22,543 bases of DNA from Mycolicibacterium malmesburyense (GCF_001050015.1 NZ_CVTB01000295.1:1-22543); one strand, 5' to 3'. Shown: positions 1 to 8,634, counted from the first letter of the stretch. The notes: generated by a model from the letters alone, not told the origin. A program made the numbers and translations.

Positions 1-42
1 GGCGGTGGCGGAGGCGGCGGTGGAGGAGGCGGTTCATGGTGA
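1..42 (+). CDS. C-terminal end of a DUF2207-type protein (partial)
   Basis: Only the last 14 codons are in the window: eleven glycines, Ser, Trp and a TGA stop. This is the same ending (poly-Gly then Ser-Trp-stop) as the complete DUF2207 gene that follows at 161-1975, and the nucleotides differ mainly at third positions. I infer that the upstream gene is a tandem paralogue. The body of the protein lies outside the window, so its family is inferred only from the matching tail and the position. Confidence 0.6.
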   Translation, partial: GGGGGGGGGGGSW

Positions 43-150
43 GCCCGTTGCCGATCCCCGGGCGGGCGCTCGGCGGCGCGAATGACGAGTTCACGTCGAA
101 AACGGCCGATTGCACTTAGGGTGAACCGGAAAACTGACGTCGCAGGCAAT

Positions 151-156
151 AGGAGG
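151..156 (+). promoter_or_regulatory. Ribosome binding site of the DUF2207 gene
   Basis: A perfect AGGAGG lies four bases before the ATG at 161. It fixes this start. The rest of the 43-160 gap shows no convincing promoter: TAGGGT at 117-122 fits the loose mycobacterial -10 pattern and would give a leader of about 30 bases, but no -35 is visible. Confidence 0.7.
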
Positions 157-160
157 CCGC

Positions 161-1975
161 ATGCGTCGGCTGTTCGCGTGGGTGTTCACGTTGCTGGTGT
201 TGGCGTTTGCGGTGCTGTGGCCCGTGGTGTTCTCCGGCGGCGGCTCGGAGGCCACTCCCGCCAACGACCCGGTCGTCATCACTGATTACAAGGTCGACCT
301 CGTCGTCGACGAGCAGGGCCGGCTCGACGCCGTGGAGACCATCACAGCCGACTTCCCGACCAGTAGGCACGGGATATTCCGGTACTGGGATGTGACCAAC
401 CCCAACAGCCCTCGCGTCCGCCAGGTACCGGAGATCAAATCGATTCTGCTCGACGGCGACTCGGTGCCCTACGAGATGCTATGGGAGGGTGACGAACGGT
501 TCCGGGTGGCCAAGATCGGCGACCCCGACAGCTACCTCAGCTACGGCGAACACGTCTACGAGATCCGCTACTCGATCGACGGCGTCCTGGACCCCGGAAC
601 CACCGGCGCCGACCGCAGATTCGCCGCCTCGACGGGTGGACCCGCGGATGCGGGGTCGGTGTTCTACTGGAACGTGATCGCGCCGGCCTGGAACAACAAG
701 ATCCAGCGCGCCGACATCTCGATCCGCCTGCCCGGAGACGTTCCCGCCGTGCAGTGTTCGGTCGGATACGGCGTCGGCGGGCCCTGTCAGGACCTGACGA
801 CGACGGGCCAGCGGGTGACGTTATCGGCGCGGAACCTGCCGCCGCGTACACCGGTGACGGTGCGCGCGAGCGTGGACGTGCCGACGCCGCCGCGGATCGA
901 AGTGCCGTGGAGCTTCGAATGGGATCGGGTGCTGGGCCGGTCGCTGACCGGGGTGCTGTGGGTCACGGTGCTGACCGTCGCCTCCGGTCTGGCGGCCCTG
1001 CTGTGGTACCGCACCACCGTCGAACCGTCGCCCGGTTTTCCGCTGCAGTACGCGCCGCCGGAGGGCCTGGGCCCGGTGCAGACCGAATACATCCGCACCG
1101 AAGCGGTGCCCAAACAAGCCCTCACGGCGACGCTGTTCTATCTGGCCGAGCGAGGCCTGATCGAACTCCGCCAGGTCAACTCGCAGCACTGGAAGATCCG
1201 CAGCATCGCCGATCGCGGCGCATGGGTTGACGTCGATCCGGTCAGCGTGACCGTCGGGTCGGTGTTGAAGCTCCTGCACCGGGGCGGCGAGTTCGAAGCG
1301 AAGAAGACCGTCAAGTCGGGCCAGAAACTGAACAAGGCGAAAACCGACCTGGCCAAGGCGGTTCAGAACTGGGCCGTCGACAACAAGCTACTCGTCAAGC
1401 GCAGAAAGGAACTGTGGCTGCGCACCGCGAACGCGATCGCGTTCCTGCTCATGCTGTGCGGCGTCTTCCGGTGGCTGTTCCCGACGACGATGTGGGCGTT
1501 GCCGTTCGCGGCCTTCTTCGTGATGTCGATCGGATCGTGGGCCGCCGGTGTGGGGACCCGGAGGACCGAGGCCGGGCGTGAACTGTGGTCGCGCGCAGGT
1601 GGTTTTCACCGCATGTTGACCACCGATTCGGCAGAGGCGCGCTTCGATTTCGGGGCGCGTAAGGACCTCTACTCGGCATACGTTCCCTTCGCGGTGGCCG
1701 CCGGCGCCGCGGCCCTGTGGGCCAAGAAATACGAAACGACGATGGGCACGCCTGCGCCGCAACCGGATTGGTACCACTCGTCGACGTCCGGCCGTATGGG
1801 CTTCGTCGGCGGCTCCGGCGGAGCGGACTTCGACAGCTTCGAGTCGGCGCTCGCGTCGTCGATCGGCGCGTACACCGCATCGCAGTCGTCCAGCGGGGGC
1901 GGCGGCGGCAGCGGTGGCGGATCCAGCGGCGGTGGCGGCGGTGGCGGCGGCGGCGGAGGAGGCGGCTCATGGTGA
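161..1975 (+). CDS. DUF2207-family membrane protein with poly-Gly C-terminus
   Basis: A 604-residue protein of the DUF2207 (YciQ-like) family, biochemical role unknown. Residues 1-25 form a signal peptide or signal anchor. Residues 35-240 are the extracytoplasmic beta-rich DUF2207 domain, which starts with the usual pattern of a conserved strand and a 'GIFRYW' motif at 71-76. A membrane helix spans about 263-283, followed by a cytoplasmic part (300-420), a helical hairpin in the membrane (about 423-461) and a tail. The last 26 residues are almost pure Gly with a few Ser, ending Ser-Trp. Such Gly-rich tails are common in this family. The ATG is set by a perfect AGGAGG. It overlaps the next gene, a LemA protein, by 7 bases; DUF2207 and LemA genes often occur together, so the two products probably work together at the cell envelope. 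A paralogue appears to lie just upstream. Family call is firm; function is not known. Confidence 0.85.
   Translation: MRRLFAWVFTLLVLAFAVLWPVVFSGGGSEATPANDPVVITDYKVDLVVDEQGRLDAVETITADFPTSRHGIFRYWDVTNPNSPRVRQVPEIKSILLDGDSVPYEMLWEGDERFRVAKIGDPDSYLSYGEHVYEIRYSIDGVLDPGTTGADRRFAASTGGPADAGSVFYWNVIAPAWNNKIQRADISIRLPGDVPAVQCSVGYGVGGPCQDLTTTGQRVTLSARNLPPRTPVTVRASVDVPTPPRIEVPWSFEWDRVLGRSLTGVLWVTVLTVASGLAALLWYRTTVEPSPGFPLQYAPPEGLGPVQTEYIRTEAVPKQALTATLFYLAERGLIELRQVNSQHWKIRSIADRGAWVDVDPVSVTVGSVLKLLHRGGEFEAKKTVKSGQKLNKAKTDLAKAVQNWAVDNKLLVKRRKELWLRTANAIAFLLMLCGVFRWLFPTTMWALPFAAFFVMSIGSWAAGVGTRRTEAGRELWSRAGGFHRMLTTDSAEARFDFGARKDLYSAYVPFAVAAGAAALWAKKYETTMGTPAPQPDWYHSSTSGRMGFVGGSGGADFDSFESALASSIGAYTASQSSSGGGGGSGGGSSGGGGGGGGGGGGGSW
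1895..1966 (+). repeat. GGN codon run encoding a poly-Gly/Ser tail
   Basis: Twenty-four codons encode Gly with three interspersed Ser. It is a low-complexity tract of GGC, GGT, GGA and GGG codons and the same type of tract forms the first 33 bases of the window. Such tracts are prone to length change by slippage in multiples of three bases. The protein segment should be flexible and disordered. Confidence 0.75.
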
Positions 1976-2505
1976 CAGTGCTACTGACGATCGCGCTGCT
2001 GTTGGCGGTGCTGGCGTTCGTCGTTTTCGTGCTGGGCTACAACAGGTTGCGCGCGGCCGACGTACGGGTTGCCGAGGCCCTCAGCGGCATCGACGTCGAG
2101 CTCACGCGCCGCGCGTCGCTGATCCCGAGCCTCGTGCACACCGTGCAGACCTTCGCCGCGCACGAGAAGGGCATCCTCGACCACGTCACGAACGCCCGCG
2201 CCGCGCTGGCCTCGGCCACCACCGGCAAGTCGGTCGCCCAACGCAGCGCCGCCGAGAAGGAACTCGACACCGCATTGGCGCCGCTGCTGGCGCTCGGCCA
2301 GCAGTACCCGCAGCTCAACTCGTCGAACAACTTCCTGAACCTGCAGGAGAATCTCACCGACAGCGAGAACAAGCTGGCGTTCGCGCGGCAGTACTACAAC
2401 GATGCGGTCGCGACCCTGAACCGGTCGCTCATCACGATCCCGTGGATGTTCATCGCCCCGATGACCGGTGTGTCCGAGCGCGAGTACTACCAGACCCCGC
2501 GCTGA
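1969..2505 (+). CDS. LemA family protein
   Basis: A 178-residue LemA-family protein. Residues 4-22 form one N-terminal membrane helix; the rest is a helical bundle with the family's typical motifs: the conserved 'YNRLR' after the helix, 'RRASLIPSLV' (47-56), 'NLQENLTDSENKLAFAR' near residue 125-141, and 'YYNDAV' (142-147). The C-terminal 'YYQTP' ending fits family members. The ATG at 1969 lies inside the Ser-Trp-stop of the upstream DUF2207 gene (7-base overlap), which implies translational coupling; GTG at 1972 is an alternative start. No enzyme motif is known for LemA proteins. They are membrane-anchored and often encoded beside DUF2207 or TPM-domain proteins; the role is unresolved. Confidence 0.88.
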   Translation: MVTVLLTIALLLAVLAFVVFVLGYNRLRAADVRVAEALSGIDVELTRRASLIPSLVHTVQTFAAHEKGILDHVTNARAALASATTGKSVAQRSAAEKELDTALAPLLALGQQYPQLNSSNNFLNLQENLTDSENKLAFARQYYNDAVATLNRSLITIPWMFIAPMTGVSEREYYQTPR

Positions 2506-2534
2506 GGGCTCGGACGGGCCGCCGGCGCCCTCTC

Positions 2535-2540
2535 TAGACT
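2535..2540 (+). promoter_or_regulatory. Probable -10 element of leaderless fmt
   Basis: TAGACT matches the mycobacterial TANNNT -10. Six bases separate it from the GTG at 2547, so transcription would begin at or within a base of the start codon. No Shine-Dalgarno sequence is present in the 41-base gap after the LemA gene. Confidence 0.55.
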
Positions 2541-2546
2541 GGCGCG

Positions 2547-3476
2547 GTGCGCATCGTCTTCGCCGGTACGCCGGAACCCGCCCTGCCGTCGCTGCGCCGA
2601 CTCATCGAATCGCCACGTCACGACGTCATCGCGGTGCTGACCCGCCCCGATGCGGCGTCGGGCCGGCGCGGCAAGCCCGCGCCGTCGCCGGTCGCGCGGC
2701 TGGCGCTCGAACACGACATCCCGGTGCTGCGGCCGTCGAAGCCGAACTCCGACGAGTTCATCGCCGAACTGACCGAGCTGGCCCCGGATTGCTGCGCGGT
2801 CGTCGCCTACGGCGCCCTGCTCAGCGAGCGACTCCTTGCGGTGCCCGAGCACGGCTGGGTGAACCTGCACTTCTCCGTGCTGCCCGCGTGGCGCGGGGCG
2901 GCGCCGGTGCAGGCGGCGATCGCCGCCGGGGACACCGTGACCGGCGCGACGACATTCCTGATCGAACCCGCGCTCGACTCCGGACCCGTTTACGGCGTCG
3001 TCACCGAAACCATCCGGCCCACCGACACCGCGGGCGATCTGCTTGAACGACTGTCGGTTTCGGGTGCCGACCTGCTGAGCCACACGCTCGACGGCATAGC
3101 CGACGGCACGCTCACGCCGGTGCCGCAGCCGTCCGAAGGCGTGACGATCGCCCCGAAGATCACCGTCGACGAGGCACGGGTGCGATGGGATCTGCCCGCC
3201 TACGTCGTCGAGAGACGAATCCGCGCGGTCACGCCGAATCCCGGTGCTTGGACGATGATCGACGATCTGAGGGTCAAAGTCGGCCCGGTCGCCGTCGACG
3301 ATGCCGCCGAGCCCCTGCCGCCCGGCGCGATCCGGGCCGGCCGCGACGGGGTGCGCATCGGCACCGCGTCGGCGCCCGTGCGGCTCGGCCTGATCCAGCC
3401 ACCCGGCAAGAAGCCGATGAACGCCGCCGACTGGGCCCGCGGCGCCCGGCTCGATGACACGGCCAGAGCCCAATGA
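2547..3476 (+). CDS. fmt: Methionyl-tRNA formyltransferase
   Basis: A 309-residue cytosolic enzyme that formylates Met-tRNA(fMet) with 10-formyltetrahydrofolate, for initiation of translation. The N-terminus '[16 protein letters not shown]' is diagnostic. The catalytic triad is complete: Asn106 and His108 in '[16 protein letters not shown]' and Asp144 in 'PALDSGPV', the same numbers as in the E. coli enzyme as I remember it. The folate-binding formyl_trans_N domain covers about 1-180 and the tRNA-binding C-terminal domain about 205-300. The GTG start is set by this N-terminus and by the -10 element placed for a leaderless message. It heads an operon: its TGA overlaps the ATG of rsmB by four bases (ATGA at 3473). 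Confidence 0.97.
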   Translation: MRIVFAGTPEPALPSLRRLIESPRHDVIAVLTRPDAASGRRGKPAPSPVARLALEHDIPVLRPSKPNSDEFIAELTELAPDCCAVVAYGALLSERLLAVPEHGWVNLHFSVLPAWRGAAPVQAAIAAGDTVTGATTFLIEPALDSGPVYGVVTETIRPTDTAGDLLERLSVSGADLLSHTLDGIADGTLTPVPQPSEGVTIAPKITVDEARVRWDLPAYVVERRIRAVTPNPGAWTMIDDLRVKVGPVAVDDAAEPLPPGAIRAGRDGVRIGTASAPVRLGLIQPPGKKPMNAADWARGARLDDTARAQ

Positions 3477-4846
3477 CCCAGCCCCGCAACCGTCGTCCGC
3501 ACCGGCGCAAACCGCTGGACCCGGCCCGCCGCGCCGCGTTCGACGTGCTGCGCGCGGTCACGGACAAGGACGCCTACGCCAACCTCGCCCTGCCGGCGAT
3601 CCTGCGCGACCGCCACATCAGCGGCCGCGACGCGGCCTTCGCCACCGAACTCGCCTACGGTGCCTGCCGGACCAAGGGGCTGCTGGACGCGGTGATCAGC
3701 CACGCCGCCGGACGTCCGACCGACAAGATCGATCCCGTCCTGCTCGACCTGCTCCGCCTCGGCGCCTATCAACTCCTGCGCACCCGCGTCGAACAGCACG
3801 CCGCGGTGTCCACCACCGTGGAGCAGGCCGGCATCGAATTCGACGCTGCCCGCGCGGGTTTCGTCAACGGAGTGTTGCGCACGATCGCATCGCGCGACGA
3901 ACAGTCCTGGATCACCGAACTCGCCCCCGACGCGGCCGCCGATCCCATCGGACATTCGGCGTTCGTGGACGCGCACCCGCGGTGGATCGCCCAGGCCTTC
4001 GCCGATGCGCTCGGTGCCGACGCCGGAGAGCTCGACGCCCTGCTCGCCAGCGACGACGCCCGGCCCGCCGTCCATCTCGCCGCCCGCCCCGGGGCGCTGA
4101 CCGCCGAGGAGCTGGCTGCGCAGGTCGACGGCACCGTCGGCCGGTACTCGCCGTACGCGGTGTACCTGACGGGCGGTGACCCGGGCCGGCTGCAGGCGGT
4201 CCGCGACGGCGCCGCGCTGGTGCAGGACGAGGGCAGCCAGCTCGTGGCGCGGGCCCTGACCCTGGCGGAGGTCGACGGCACCGACGGCGGCCGCTGGCTG
4301 GACCTGTGTTCGGGCCCCGGCGGCAAGACCGCCCTGCTGGCCGCGCTGGCGCCCGACGGTGCCCGGGTCACGGCGGTCGAGCCCGCGCCCGCCCGCGCCG
4401 ACCTCGTCGAACAGAACACCCGCGGCCTGCCCGTCGACGTGCTGCGCGTCGACGGCCGCGACCCCGGCGTCGACCCCGGCTTCGACCGGGTGCTCGTGGA
4501 CGCCCCGTGCACCGGGCTGGGCGCGCTGCGGCGCAGGCCCGAGGCGCGCTGGCGGCGCAAGCCCGGCGATGTGCCGCCCCTGGCCAAACTGCAACGCGAA
4601 CTGTTGGCCTCGGCGATCCGGTTGACGCGCCCGGGCGGGGTGGTGCTCTACGCCACCTGCTCGCCGCACCTCGCCGAGACCGTCGGCGTCGTGTCGGACG
4701 CGCTGCGCCGCCATGCCGTGACCGCGCTGGACACCCAGCCACTCTTCGCGCCGGCCGATGATTCCGGGGACGGTCCGCACGTGCAGTTGTGGCCGCACCG
4801 CCACGGCACCGATGCGATGTTCGCCGCCGCGCTCAAAGTAGGGTAG
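3473..4846 (+). CDS. rsmB: 16S rRNA (cytosine-967) C5-methyltransferase
   Basis: A 457-residue RsmB/Fmu protein that methylates C967 of 16S rRNA using S-adenosylmethionine. Residues about 18-150 are a NusB-like RNA-binding domain. The Rossmann methyltransferase domain follows: motif I '[15 protein letters not shown]' starts at residue 275, motif IV 'DAPCTGLG' places Cys346, and motif VI 'YATCSPH' places Cys396, the expected nucleophile. The two cysteines are 50 residues apart, as in the E. coli enzyme. The first dozen residues are basic and probably disordered. The start ATG overlaps the fmt stop by four bases, and rpe follows after four bases, so the genes are co-transcribed and probably translationally coupled. 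In mycobacteria this gene is often called fmu. Confidence 0.95.
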   Translation: MTQPRNRRPHRRKPLDPARRAAFDVLRAVTDKDAYANLALPAILRDRHISGRDAAFATELAYGACRTKGLLDAVISHAAGRPTDKIDPVLLDLLRLGAYQLLRTRVEQHAAVSTTVEQAGIEFDAARAGFVNGVLRTIASRDEQSWITELAPDAAADPIGHSAFVDAHPRWIAQAFADALGADAGELDALLASDDARPAVHLAARPGALTAEELAAQVDGTVGRYSPYAVYLTGGDPGRLQAVRDGAALVQDEGSQLVARALTLAEVDGTDGGRWLDLCSGPGGKTALLAALAPDGARVTAVEPAPARADLVEQNTRGLPVDVLRVDGRDPGVDPGFDRVLVDAPCTGLGALRRRPEARWRRKPGDVPPLAKLQRELLASAIRLTRPGGVVLYATCSPHLAETVGVVSDALRRHAVTALDTQPLFAPADDSGDGPHVQLWPHRHGTDAMFAAALKVG

Positions 4847-4850
4847 GCCC

Positions 4851-5528
4851 ATGGCTGGACCCCTCATCGCGCCGTCGATCCTGGCCGCCGACTTCGCCAG
4901 ACTCGCCGACGAAGCCGCGGCCGTGCGGGGTGCGGACTGGCTGCACGTCGACGTGATGGACAACCACTTCGTCCCGAACCTGACCATCGGTCAACCGGTC
5001 GTCGAGTCGCTGCTGAAGGTGACCGACATCCCGATGGACTGCCACCTGATGATCGAGAACCCCGACCGGTGGGCGCCGCCGTACGCCGAAGCGGGCGCCT
5101 ACAACGTGACCTTCCACGCCGAGGCCACCGACAACCCGGTCGGCGTCGCCCGCGACATTCGCGCGGCCGGGGCCAAGGCGGGCCTCTCGGTCAAACCCGG
5201 CACCCCGCTGGAGCCGTACCTGGAGATCCTGCCGGAGTTCGACACGCTGCTGATCATGTCGGTGGAACCGGGATTCGGCGGCCAGAAGTTCATCCCGGAG
5301 GTGCTGGTGAAGGTCGGCACGGCCCGGCGCCTGGTGGATGCGGGCGAACTGACGATCGTCGTCGAGATCGACGGCGGCATCAACGCCGACACCATCGAGC
5401 AGGCGGCCGAGGCCGGCGTGGACTGCTTCGTCGCTGGATCGGCCGTCTACAGCGCCGAGGATCCGGCAGCGGCGGTGGAGTCGCTGCGCAGACAGGCCGC
5501 CGCCGCGTCCAAGCATCTGACGGCATGA
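4851..5528 (+). CDS. rpe: Ribulose-phosphate 3-epimerase
   Basis: A 225-residue TIM-barrel enzyme that interconverts D-ribulose 5-phosphate and D-xylulose 5-phosphate in the pentose phosphate pathway. The N-terminal '[13 protein letters not shown]' is typical. Metal and catalytic residues are all present: His32 and Asp34 in '[10 protein letters not shown]', His65 in 'DCHLMIENP', and Asp174 in 'VEIDGGIN'. The phosphate loop '[11 protein letters not shown]' (137-147) is intact. A purine-rich stretch (AGGGTAGG) before the ATG overlaps the rsmB stop and serves as ribosome site. The stop overlaps the ATG of ribD by four bases. Placement is sensible, since ribulose 5-phosphate is also the substrate of the DHBP synthase half of RibBA. 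Confidence 0.96.
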   Translation: MAGPLIAPSILAADFARLADEAAAVRGADWLHVDVMDNHFVPNLTIGQPVVESLLKVTDIPMDCHLMIENPDRWAPPYAEAGAYNVTFHAEATDNPVGVARDIRAAGAKAGLSVKPGTPLEPYLEILPEFDTLLIMSVEPGFGGQKFIPEVLVKVGTARRLVDAGELTIVVEIDGGINADTIEQAAEAGVDCFVAGSAVYSAEDPAAAVESLRRQAAAASKHLTA

Positions 5529-6526
5529 ATCTCGAAGCCGCGATGCGGCTGGCGATCCAGCAGGCCGAGAAGGTCAAGGGCACGACCTACCCCAATCCGC
5601 CCGTCGGAGCGGTCATCCTGGATCGCGACGGCGAGGTGGCCGGCGTCGGCGGAACCGAACCGCCCGGCGGGCCACACGCCGAGATCCTCGCGTTGCGCAG
5701 GGCCGGTGACCGTGCGGTCGGCGGCACCGTCGTTGTCACGCTCGAACCGTGCAACCACCACGGCAGGACGCCACCCTGTGTGGATGCGCTTGTCGCCGCG
5801 GGTGTCTCGGCGGTCGCCTATGCGGTCGTCGACCCGAACCCGATCGCCGCGGGCGGGGCCGCACGCCTCGCCGACGCCGGTGTCACCGTGACCGCCGGCG
5901 TGCTCGCCGACGCCGTGGCCGGCGGCCCGCTGCGCGAGTGGCTGCACAAACAGCGCACCGGATCCCCGCACGTGACTTGGAAATTCGCCACCAGCGTGGA
6001 CGGTCGCAGCGCGGCCGCCGACGGCAGCAGCCAGTGGATCACCAGCGAGTCCGCTCGCGCGGACGTGCATCGCAGGCGCGCGGTCGCCGACGCGATCGTG
6101 GTGGGCACCGGCACCGTCTTCGTCGACGATCCCGCGCTGACGGCCCGCCTTCCGGACGGTACGCTAACCGATCGCCAACCTCTGCGTGTGGTCGTCGGTG
6201 AGCGTGAGATCTCCCAGGAGGCAAGGGTTCTCAACGACGACTCGCGCACGATGATGATCCGCACCCACGATCCCCACGAGGTGATCAAGGCCCTGTCGGA
6301 TCGCACCGATGTGCTGCTGGAGGGCGGCCCCACATTGGCGGGCGCCTTCCTGCGCGCCGGGGTCATCAACCGGATCCTCGCCTACGTGGCGCCGATTCTG
6401 CTCGGCGGTCCGATCACCGCGGTGGACGATGTCGGCGTGCTGAGCATCGCGCACGCCCAGCGGTGGCGCTTCGACGGGATCGAACCGATCGGCCCCGACG
6501 TGCTGCTGAGCCTCATTCCTGCGTAG
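5525..6526 (+). CDS. ribD: Bifunctional riboflavin deaminase/reductase RibD
   Basis: A 333-residue bifunctional enzyme that deaminates the pyrimidine made by GTP cyclohydrolase II and then reduces its ribose side chain with NADPH. Residues 1-145 form the zinc-dependent deaminase: His51 and Glu53 in '[10 protein letters not shown]', Cys76 in 'LEPCNHHG' and Cys85 in 'RTPPC' are the zinc and catalytic residues. Residues 148-333 are the DHFR-like reductase, with '[12 protein letters not shown]' and '[10 protein letters not shown]' near its start and a '[13 protein letters not shown]' motif later. The ATG overlaps the rpe stop. The gene is last in the fmt operon. Its final 14 bases overlap the end of the ABC ATPase gene on the other strand, so the two genes converge with no room for a separate terminator. 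Mycobacterial literature also uses ribG. Confidence 0.95.
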   Translation: MNLEAAMRLAIQQAEKVKGTTYPNPPVGAVILDRDGEVAGVGGTEPPGGPHAEILALRRAGDRAVGGTVVVTLEPCNHHGRTPPCVDALVAAGVSAVAYAVVDPNPIAAGGAARLADAGVTVTAGVLADAVAGGPLREWLHKQRTGSPHVTWKFATSVDGRSAAADGSSQWITSESARADVHRRRAVADAIVVGTGTVFVDDPALTARLPDGTLTDRQPLRVVVGEREISQEARVLNDDSRTMMIRTHDPHEVIKALSDRTDVLLEGGPTLAGAFLRAGVINRILAYVAPILLGGPITAVDDVGVLSIAHAQRWRFDGIEPIGPDVLLSLIPA

Positions 6527-7574
6527 CTGATTCGCCGCTCAGCGGGCCCTCGTCTGATTCGCCGCTCAGCGGGCGGTCGTCTGATTCGCCGCTCAGCGGG
6601 CGGTGCTCGATCAGGTCGCGCACTCCGGCCATCCCCAACCGTTCCCGGAACGCCTGCACCGTGTGCCCCACGACGGTGGCGTCGGTGCGCGCCCGGGCCG
6701 TCGCGGATCGCGGGAGGTGAAACAGCGGGCCGATCTCACCGAAGTAGTCGCCCTCGGCCGCCAGCTTGAGCAATTCCTCACCGCCGCCGGGCAGTTCGCG
6801 CATGATCTCGATCTCACCGTCCTCCACGATGTAGATCAGGTCGCCCATGGTGCCCTGTTCGAAGAGCACGCCGCCGGCCTCCAACTCCACGGTTTCGGGC
6901 GGGCGGTCGGCGGAGGCGAAGTTCGGCACCATCTCCAAAACGCGGTCCGCCAGCGGAAGGATCCGGCTGTCGTGTGTGGCCACGACGACCATCCGCGTGC
7001 CGGAGGCGAGTTCGCGGATCAGCTTGAGCACCTCCTCGACCTGGATGAAGTCCAGGTGCGCGGTGGGCTCGTCGGCCAGGATCAGCGGGGGATCGAGGGC
7101 GATCGCCCGGGCCACCGCGACCCGCTGCTGCTGCCCGCCGCTGAGGTCGCCGGGCCGGTGGTAAAGCCGGTCCTCCAGACCCACCCGGGCCAGCAGCTGT
7201 TCGGCCCGCTTCCGCGAAGCGCGGCGCGACATGCCCGATGCGCGCAACGGCACCATCACGTTCTCGACCGCGGTGAGGCTGGGAACCAGGTTGAAGGCCT
7301 GGAACACGAATCCGACCGTCTCGCGGCGGTACGTCGCAAGCTCTTTGGCGTTCAGCGACGTCACCTCGACGTCGCCGAACTTGATGGCGCCCGCGGTGGG
7401 TTGCAGGATTCCGCCGAGACACGACAACAGCGTGGTCTTCCCGCATCCGCTGGGGCCCATCAGGATCACCAACGATCCCGCGGGGACGTCGAGGTTGAGG
7501 CCGTCGAGCGGGCGCACCGTATGCCCGCCGCTGGTGTATTCGACCACCAGGTTCTGAACCGACAGGTCACCCAT
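6513..7574 (-). CDS. ABC exporter ATPase fused to a cyclic-nucleotide-binding domain
   Basis: A 353-residue protein with two domains and a repeat tail. Residues 1-222 form a MacB/LolD-type ATPase: Walker A 'GPSGCGKT' (40-47), Q-loop Gln92, signature 'LSGGQQQR' (144-151), Walker B 'LILADEP' (164-170) and switch His201. Residues about 225-325 look like a cNMP-binding (CAP_ED) domain: 'GDLIYIVEDGEIEI' and a phosphate-cassette-like 'FGEIGPLFHLPRSATA' with Glu280 and Arg289. The last 28 residues hold three PLSGESD repeats. The permease gene ends three bases upstream, so the two are co-translated and form one transporter. M. tuberculosis has a similar pair that I recall as Rv0072-Rv0073, annotated as a glutamine transporter on weak grounds; MacB-like systems usually move lipids, lipoproteins or drugs outward or act as mechanotransmitters. 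Substrate unknown; cAMP binding is inferred. Confidence 0.88.
   Translation of the reverse strand: MGDLSVQNLVVEYTSGGHTVRPLDGLNLDVPAGSLVILMGPSGCGKTTLLSCLGGILQPTAGAIKFGDVEVTSLNAKELATYRRETVGFVFQAFNLVPSLTAVENVMVPLRASGMSRRASRKRAEQLLARVGLEDRLYHRPGDLSGGQQQRVAVARAIALDPPLILADEPTAHLDFIQVEEVLKLIRELASGTRMVVVATHDSRILPLADRVLEMVPNFASADRPPETVELEAGGVLFEQGTMGDLIYIVEDGEIEIMRELPGGGEELLKLAAEGDYFGEIGPLFHLPRSATARARTDATVVGHTVQAFRERLGMAGVRDLIEHRPLSGESDDRPLSGESDEGPLSGESATQE
6527..6607 (-). repeat. Three tandem 27-bp repeats in the ATPase C-terminus
   Basis: Three units of exactly 27 bases start at 6527, 6554 and 6581. Each carries the core CTGATTCGCCGCTCAGCGGG; the last seven bases vary slightly. On the reverse strand each unit encodes a nine-residue repeat of the form PLSGESDxx. 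Each core also has a short inverted repeat (CCGCT, one base, AGCGG). The unit length is a multiple of three, so copy-number change keeps the reading frame. The array begins right after the ribD stop codon. Confidence 0.93.
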
Positions 7575-7577
7575 CGC

Positions 7578-8627
7578 TCAGGGCCCCCCGAAAGCCAGTG
7601 CGGGATCGACGGATACCGCGCGGCGCAGTCCGGCCGCGCTGGCGATCAGGCCGATCACGACCGCGACCACCGGAAGCGCGACGAAGGCTTGCGTGGGGAT
7701 GATCACCTGCATCGGGAACAGCGGTCCGAGCAACAGTGACAACCCGGCGCCGACCAGCGCGGCGAGCAGCGCCACGATCACCGCCTGCAGCGCGAGGCCG
7801 GCCATCACCGAACGGGTTGGTACCCCAATCGCCTTGAACACGGCGAAGTCTCGCAGCCGTTCCAGCGCCGAGAGGTAGACCACCGAACCGACGATCAGCG
7901 CGGCGACGATCCACAGCAGGACGGCGACGATGGTGATCGAGTTGACCGCCACCTTCAACGGCCGCAGCAGATCCTCGATCGCTCCGGCGCGGTCGACCGC
8001 CCGGTAGCCGTCGGGCACCTGCTCGAGTGATCCGCGCACACCGATGGAGGCGACGAGAGGCTCACCGCCGTAGACCAATTGCTGCGCGCCCTGTGTGGTG
8101 AGGAACACATTCGGCAGGTTGGCCAATGCGGTCGAGTTCTCCACCAAACCGACGATACGCAGCCTCTGCGAGGCGATCTCGACCTCGTCACCGACCCCGC
8201 GACCCAACGTCGTCGACACCACCACCTCGTCGGGCTCCGTGGGCGCGCGCCCCTCGACGACCTCCGGCATCCCCGGCCCGCGTTCCGGTGCACCGAAGAT
8301 GTCGACGTTGCGCGTGTCCCCGTCGAGGTTCGCGGTGCCACCGGCGTAGGCCAGAGGAGCGGCGGCGTCGACTCCGGAAGCCGCGGCGATACGGCGCAAT
8401 TCCACCGGCGCGAACGGTGTGGCCCCGACGAACGGGCCCGATGCGCCGGCCTTGACGATGAACTCATCGACGCCGAGCGAGTCGACGGTGCGCCTGGCCT
8501 CGGTCTGGAAACCGTTGGCCAGACCCGTCAGAACCAGCGTCATTCCGAAGATGATCGCGGTGGACAGCACCGCGATGGAGAAACGCCGCCGGCGCCACTG
8601 CATGTCGCGCAGCGCGGCGATGAGCAT
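7578..8627 (-). CDS. FtsX/MacB-type ABC transporter permease
   Basis: A 349-residue membrane protein of the FtsX-like family. One N-terminal helix (about 16-38) is followed by an extracytoplasmic MacB-type core domain (about 40-225) and three further helices (about 230-254, 276-302, 315-335). The segment 'ALERLRDFAVFKAIGVPT' after the second helix is the usual coupling element that meets the ATPase. The C-terminal 'VDPALAFGG' is a common ending in this family. The partner ATPase starts three bases after the stop codon. The length equals that which I recall for M. tuberculosis Rv0072, and the sequence looks similar. The ATG is supported by a -10 hexamer placed for a leaderless message. Confidence 0.9.
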   Translation of the reverse strand: MLIAALRDMQWRRRRFSIAVLSTAIIFGMTLVLTGLANGFQTEARRTVDSLGVDEFIVKAGASGPFVGATPFAPVELRRIAAASGVDAAAPLAYAGGTANLDGDTRNVDIFGAPERGPGMPEVVEGRAPTEPDEVVVSTTLGRGVGDEVEIASQRLRIVGLVENSTALANLPNVFLTTQGAQQLVYGGEPLVASIGVRGSLEQVPDGYRAVDRAGAIEDLLRPLKVAVNSITIVAVLLWIVAALIVGSVVYLSALERLRDFAVFKAIGVPTRSVMAGLALQAVIVALLAALVGAGLSLLLGPLFPMQVIIPTQAFVALPVVAVVIGLIASAAGLRRAVSVDPALAFGGP

Positions 8628-8634
8628 GTCAGCG

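Noticed and set aside
36..120. A 27-codon reading frame that starts at the ATG inside the first Ser-Trp-stop
   Set aside because: It has no LemA-like or hydrophobic start, no family features, and ends soon. It matters only as a possible relic of a duplicated junction.
110..138. TTGCAC as a -35 for the DUF2207 gene
   Set aside because: No -10 hexamer is found at 16-18 bases downstream. The TAGGGT nearby has no matching -35.
3200..4987. Long reverse-strand open frame across fmt, rsmB and rpe
   Set aside because: It is antisense to three genes with complete catalytic motifs, and its Gly/Arg/Ala-rich translation has no recognisable domain. Long shadow frames are normal at this GC.
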